From NCBI GenBank assembly GCA_020072785.1, contig JAIQGG010000008.1, positions 23,411-87,410 on the forward strand: 64,000 nucleotides of DNA, read 5' to 3'. The position numbers were made by a program, and so were the translations under genes. The notes beneath the pieces were generated by a model, which saw only the letters and a list, made by a program, of their open reading frames with translations, ran no database searches and had not been told where the DNA came from. The DNA is from Terriglobia bacterium. GTDB lineage: Bacteria > Acidobacteriota > Terriglobia > Acidiferrales > UBA7541. Every line of letters starts with the position of its first letter. The stretch's first letter is position 1. Below, one piece after another: positions 61,848 to 64,000 of this stretch.

Positions 61848-63329
61848 TCAGTGCGCGAAGCGCACGGAATCGAGGACGTTGACGAACGCGCTGTCGTAGT
61901 TGCTGTAGTCGCGCTCGGGGGCGACGCAGATGAAATAGAGCAGGCCCTCGGGGCGCAGCACGGTGATGATCCAGTCGGTCTCCTGGCCGCCCAGCGGAGA
62001 ATCGTTGCTCAGGTAGGTGGAGAGCGCGCGCTGGCCGTTCAAACGCACGCGCTGCGGCTGGCGGGCGATGCGCATGCCGGGATTGCCATGCTGCAGGTCG
62101 TCAAGCAGCCGGCGGGTGGACTCTTCCAGAACATTCGCGGCATTGGGGTCGCCGTGCGGGTCGGCGACATTGATGATCATGCCGTAGGCCAGGGCGTCCT
62201 GGCCGTTGCGGTCTGGCGCCACGCCGCCCTCTGGCGCGAAGGAGACGGCCTGGCCCTCGCCGTACTTCTTCCAGTTGTCGGGATACTTGAGGCTCAAGGC
62301 GCTGCCCTGATAAGCCGCGTATTGGCCGGAGGGAGCCGCGGGCTTTCCCGCGGCGCCGCCGGGCGCTTCGCGCTTGTCTTTGACAACCGGCAGGGCCAGC
62401 ACTTCGTGGCGGATGGCCTGAAACTCCGCGGAATCGCGGCGGGCGTTGGCGGGCGGCCCGCCGAGCCGGTCGATCTCCTCGTCCACGCGCTCGACGCGAT
62501 GCTCGGGACTGGGGTGGTCGGAAAAAAATTCCGGGGGATTTTTGCCCTTGCTCTCGGCCTCCAGCTTTTCGAAAAACTGGGCCATGGCCCGGGGGTCATA
62601 GCCAGCATCGTAGAGGATTTGCGTGCCCATCACGTCCGCCTGGGTCTCCGCGGTGCGCGAATATTTCAGCAGCACCGATCCGGCGCCGAAGGCCCCGAGC
62701 TGGGTAACCAGCGAGCCCATGGCGCTGCCGCCCAGTATGCCGCCGAGAATGGCGATGGGCAGCGACGCCGCCTGGGCCTTGGTGGCCTGGCTGGTGCCGT
62801 GGCGCAGCGCCACGTGGGAAAGCTCGTGGGCCATGACCGCGGCGAGCTGGGCTTCGTTGTCGGCAGCCTCGATGGTGCCGCGATTGACGAAGACGTAACC
62901 TCCAGGCAAGGCGAAGGCATTGATGGCCTTGTTGTTGACGCAGTGGAATTCGAAGGGATACTGCACGCCGCCGGTCGGGGCCTTGGCGGCCAGGCGCTTG
63001 CCGAGTTGCGTCAGATAGGCGTCCACCTTGGGGTCGTTGCACAGCGGCAGTTTCTTCTCGGCGTCCTGCGCGGCCTTTTGTCCGACCTGCACGTCCTGCT
63101 GCGGCGAGAAGATATTCCAGCCGGGGCGGAACTGCGTTCGCTGTCCCTGCTGCGCGTACGCTCCGGGAGCTCCGCCCAGGAGCAGCGCCGCAGCCAGGGC
63201 CACGCCCACCGCCAGAAATCTGCAGACAGCGCCGAAGGAATGTTTTGCCTCGGCCCTGCGCGGCAGACTCGCGCTGCGCCCTTCCTGGACCTCTATATGC
63301 GTGACCGCGAAGCGGTCAACATGCACCAT
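61848..63329 (-). CDS. M48-family metalloprotease
   Basis: About 493 residues from ATG 63329. HELSH at residues 168-172 in MAHELSHVALRHGT is the zinc-binding motif, with the third ligand glutamate in YSRTAETQADVMG (E228). A hydrophobic segment (about 39-60) ends in AYAQQ and looks like a signal peptide, with an unusually long n-region. The N-terminal residues VDRFAVT are encoded by the family 1 palindrome at 63296-63320. The C-terminal half (LKYPDNWKKYGEG, TYLSNDSPLGGQETDW) is an extension not seen in short M48 enzymes. It is probably exported and may be BepA- or LoiP-like in envelope quality control; the role is inferred. Confidence 0.85.
   Translation of the reverse strand: MVHVDRFAVTHIEVQEGRSASLPRRAEAKHSFGAVCRFLAVGVALAAALLLGGAPGAYAQQGQRTQFRPGWNIFSPQQDVQVGQKAAQDAEKKLPLCNDPKVDAYLTQLGKRLAAKAPTGGVQYPFEFHCVNNKAINAFALPGGYVFVNRGTIEAADNEAQLAAVMAHELSHVALRHGTSQATKAQAASLPIAILGGILGGSAMGSLVTQLGAFGAGSVLLKYSRTAETQADVMGTQILYDAGYDPRAMAQFFEKLEAESKGKNPPEFFSDHPSPEHRVERVDEEIDRLGGPPANARRDSAEFQAIRHEVLALPVVKDKREAPGGAAGKPAAPSGQYAAYQGSALSLKYPDNWKKYGEGQAVSFAPEGGVAPDRNGQDALAYGMIINVADPHGDPNAANVLEESTRRLLDDLQHGNPGMRIARQPQRVRLNGQRALSTYLSNDSPLGGQETDWIITVLRPEGLLYFICVAPERDYSNYDSAFVNVLDSVRFAH
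63296..63320 (-). repeat. interspersed palindrome, family 1 (copy 11)
   Basis: TATGC plus GTGACCGCGAAGCGGTCAAC, a consensus copy. It falls inside the first codons of the M48 protease frame. Confidence 0.9.
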
Positions 63330-63475
63330 GCCAGCCTCCGAAACTTCCGTACCGGGCGCGCAGGTAGGCGCTGCCCTGGTTCGTTGGATGATGGTAGCCG
63401 CCGCGAGGTTACCGCGTGGGAAAGCGTACGCCACCGGGGTCCCGCGCGTATTTGTACTTTACACCGATAGAATCG

Positions 63476-63514
63476 AAAAAGCCCGGGCGCCCAAACCACT
63501 TGGGCTGCCCGGGC
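63476..63514 (-). terminator. rho-independent terminator of the Clp-type gene
   Basis: Minus strand GCCCGGGCAGCCCAA - GTGGT - TTGGGCGCCCGGGC, a long stem with one bulge or mismatch, followed by TTTTTC. It ends the transcript of the partial Clp-type gene before the M48 gene. Confidence 0.9.
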
Positions 63515-63552
63515 CGATCAGAGAGGGTTGCCTTATCCCGCTGCGCGCCGAT

Positions 63553-64000
63553 CTACCGCGCCAATCGCGGCGCCGGTTCCAGCGGGAGGATGGCCGCGGG
63601 AGTTTCCACAGCCTTGCCGCTGCGCGCCTGTGCCACGCGCATCAGGGTGGGCGGCTCGATCTTGCGCGGCGGAAGAGCGAGATTTTCGCCTTCGCGGGCA
63701 AAAGAGAGTTGATTGCGCCGCTTGTCCCAGTCGATGCACACCAGGTCGCCGAGCTGCACCTGTTCGGTGGCCAGCAGGTTGGCCAGCGGGTAGACCACGT
63801 GCCGCTCGATGGCCCGTTTCAGATGCCGCGCCCCGTAGCGCTGGTCCGTCCCTTCCTGCAACAAAAACTCCCGCCCCGCCCCCGTCACCCGGAACAGAAA
63901 CTGCCCCTTGGCCGTTTCCAGCACCCGCCGCTGCACCTGCCCCAGCTCAATCTCCAGCACTTCCTCCAGCTCCTTGCGCTGCAACGGGTGAAACACCACG
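63553..64000 (-). CDS. Clp-type AAA+ ATPase, C-terminal part (cut by window edge)
   Basis: Only the last 148 or so residues are in the window; the gene continues past the right edge. VFHPLQRKELEEVLEIELGQVQRRVL, LLQEGTDQRYGARHLKRAIERHVVYPLANLLATEQV is the small D2/C-terminal domain of Clp/Hsp100 ATPases (ClpA/ClpB/ClpC class). A GARHLKR sensor-2-like arginine is seen. The tail (RKIEPPTLMRVAQARSGKAVE) is longer and less conserved than in ClpB. Which Clp it is cannot be decided from this fragment. A strong terminator follows. Confidence 0.8.
   Translation of the reverse strand, partial: VVFHPLQRKELEEVLEIELGQVQRRVLETAKGQFLFRVTGAGREFLLQEGTDQRYGARHLKRAIERHVVYPLANLLATEQVQLGDLVCIDWDKRRNQLSFAREGENLALPPRKIEPPTLMRVAQARSGKAVETPAAILPLEPAPRLAR

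Overview
The window is high-GC bacterial chromosome with dense genes on both strands. No rRNA or tRNA gene, CRISPR array, replication origin or intact transposon was recognised. The best guess for the source is an acidobacterium (Acidobacteriota, Terriglobia/Acidoferrales-like). This rests on the combination of a SpoIVB-S55-type secreted protein next to a secreted propeller protein, tandem FecR-like proteins with low-complexity tails, a very large BNR-repeat/IPT secreted protein, coenzyme F420 genes and several families of short palindromic intergenic repeats. This is inference from gene content, not from a marker gene.

Layout. 0.2-5.5 kb (+): S55-like protein, secreted propeller protein, threonine dehydratase. 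5.6-10 kb (-): giant BNR/IPT surface protein. 10.2-10.9 kb (-): two translationally coupled PilZ proteins. 11.1-13 kb (+): HpnK-like deacetylase and a polyprenyl-phosphate-type glycosyltransferase. 13-17.4 kb (-): RND efflux pump and adaptor. 17.6-22.1 kb: flavin reductase, npdG and cofE-cofG-cofD (F420 metabolism). 22.3-27.1 kb (-): two paralogous FecR-like proteins. 27.3-38.7 kb: orphan OmpR regulator, gamma-glutamyltransferase, zinc-ribbon/OmpA protein, glgB (+), ferredoxin-NADP reductase, ABC permease and small secreted or membrane proteins. 39-44.9 kb: cystathionine synthase-type enzyme, CutA, phosphohexomutase, FtsB-like protein, membrane acyltransferase, CPBP protease. 45.5-49.2 kb (-): small membrane protein, thiG, fadD-like gene. 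49.3-54.1 kb (+): hutU, hutI and fused ftcD (histidine to glutamate plus C1-folate; hutH not seen). 54.2-57.2 kb: an unknown secreted protein, two small overlapping genes, and an AT-richer island with a coiled-coil membrane protein and a truncated IS1-type transposase. 57.3-61.8 kb (+): gcvT-gcvH-gcvPA-gcvPB glycine cleavage operon. 61.8-64 kb (-): M48 metalloprotease and the 3' end of a Clp-type ATPase gene cut by the window edge.

The hut/ftcD and gcv operons both feed tetrahydrofolate-bound C1 units, and the F420 block pairs cofactor synthesis with its NADP-linked recycling enzyme.

The most interesting non-genic signal is an interspersed palindrome with core GACCGC-GAA-GCGGTC. It occurs at least 11 times, often touches gene 5' ends, and in three places lies inside or just upstream of an N-terminal reading frame. 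One copy sits in an apparent insertion, flanked by 29-bp direct repeats, that cuts the original 5' end off an acyltransferase gene. A second, unrelated family has the GTAG-headed architecture known for REP elements of RAYT transposases; some copies supply a stop codon or act as a terminator. Several genes also carry a -10-like hexamer 8-9 nt upstream of the start codon, which suggests leaderless mRNAs.
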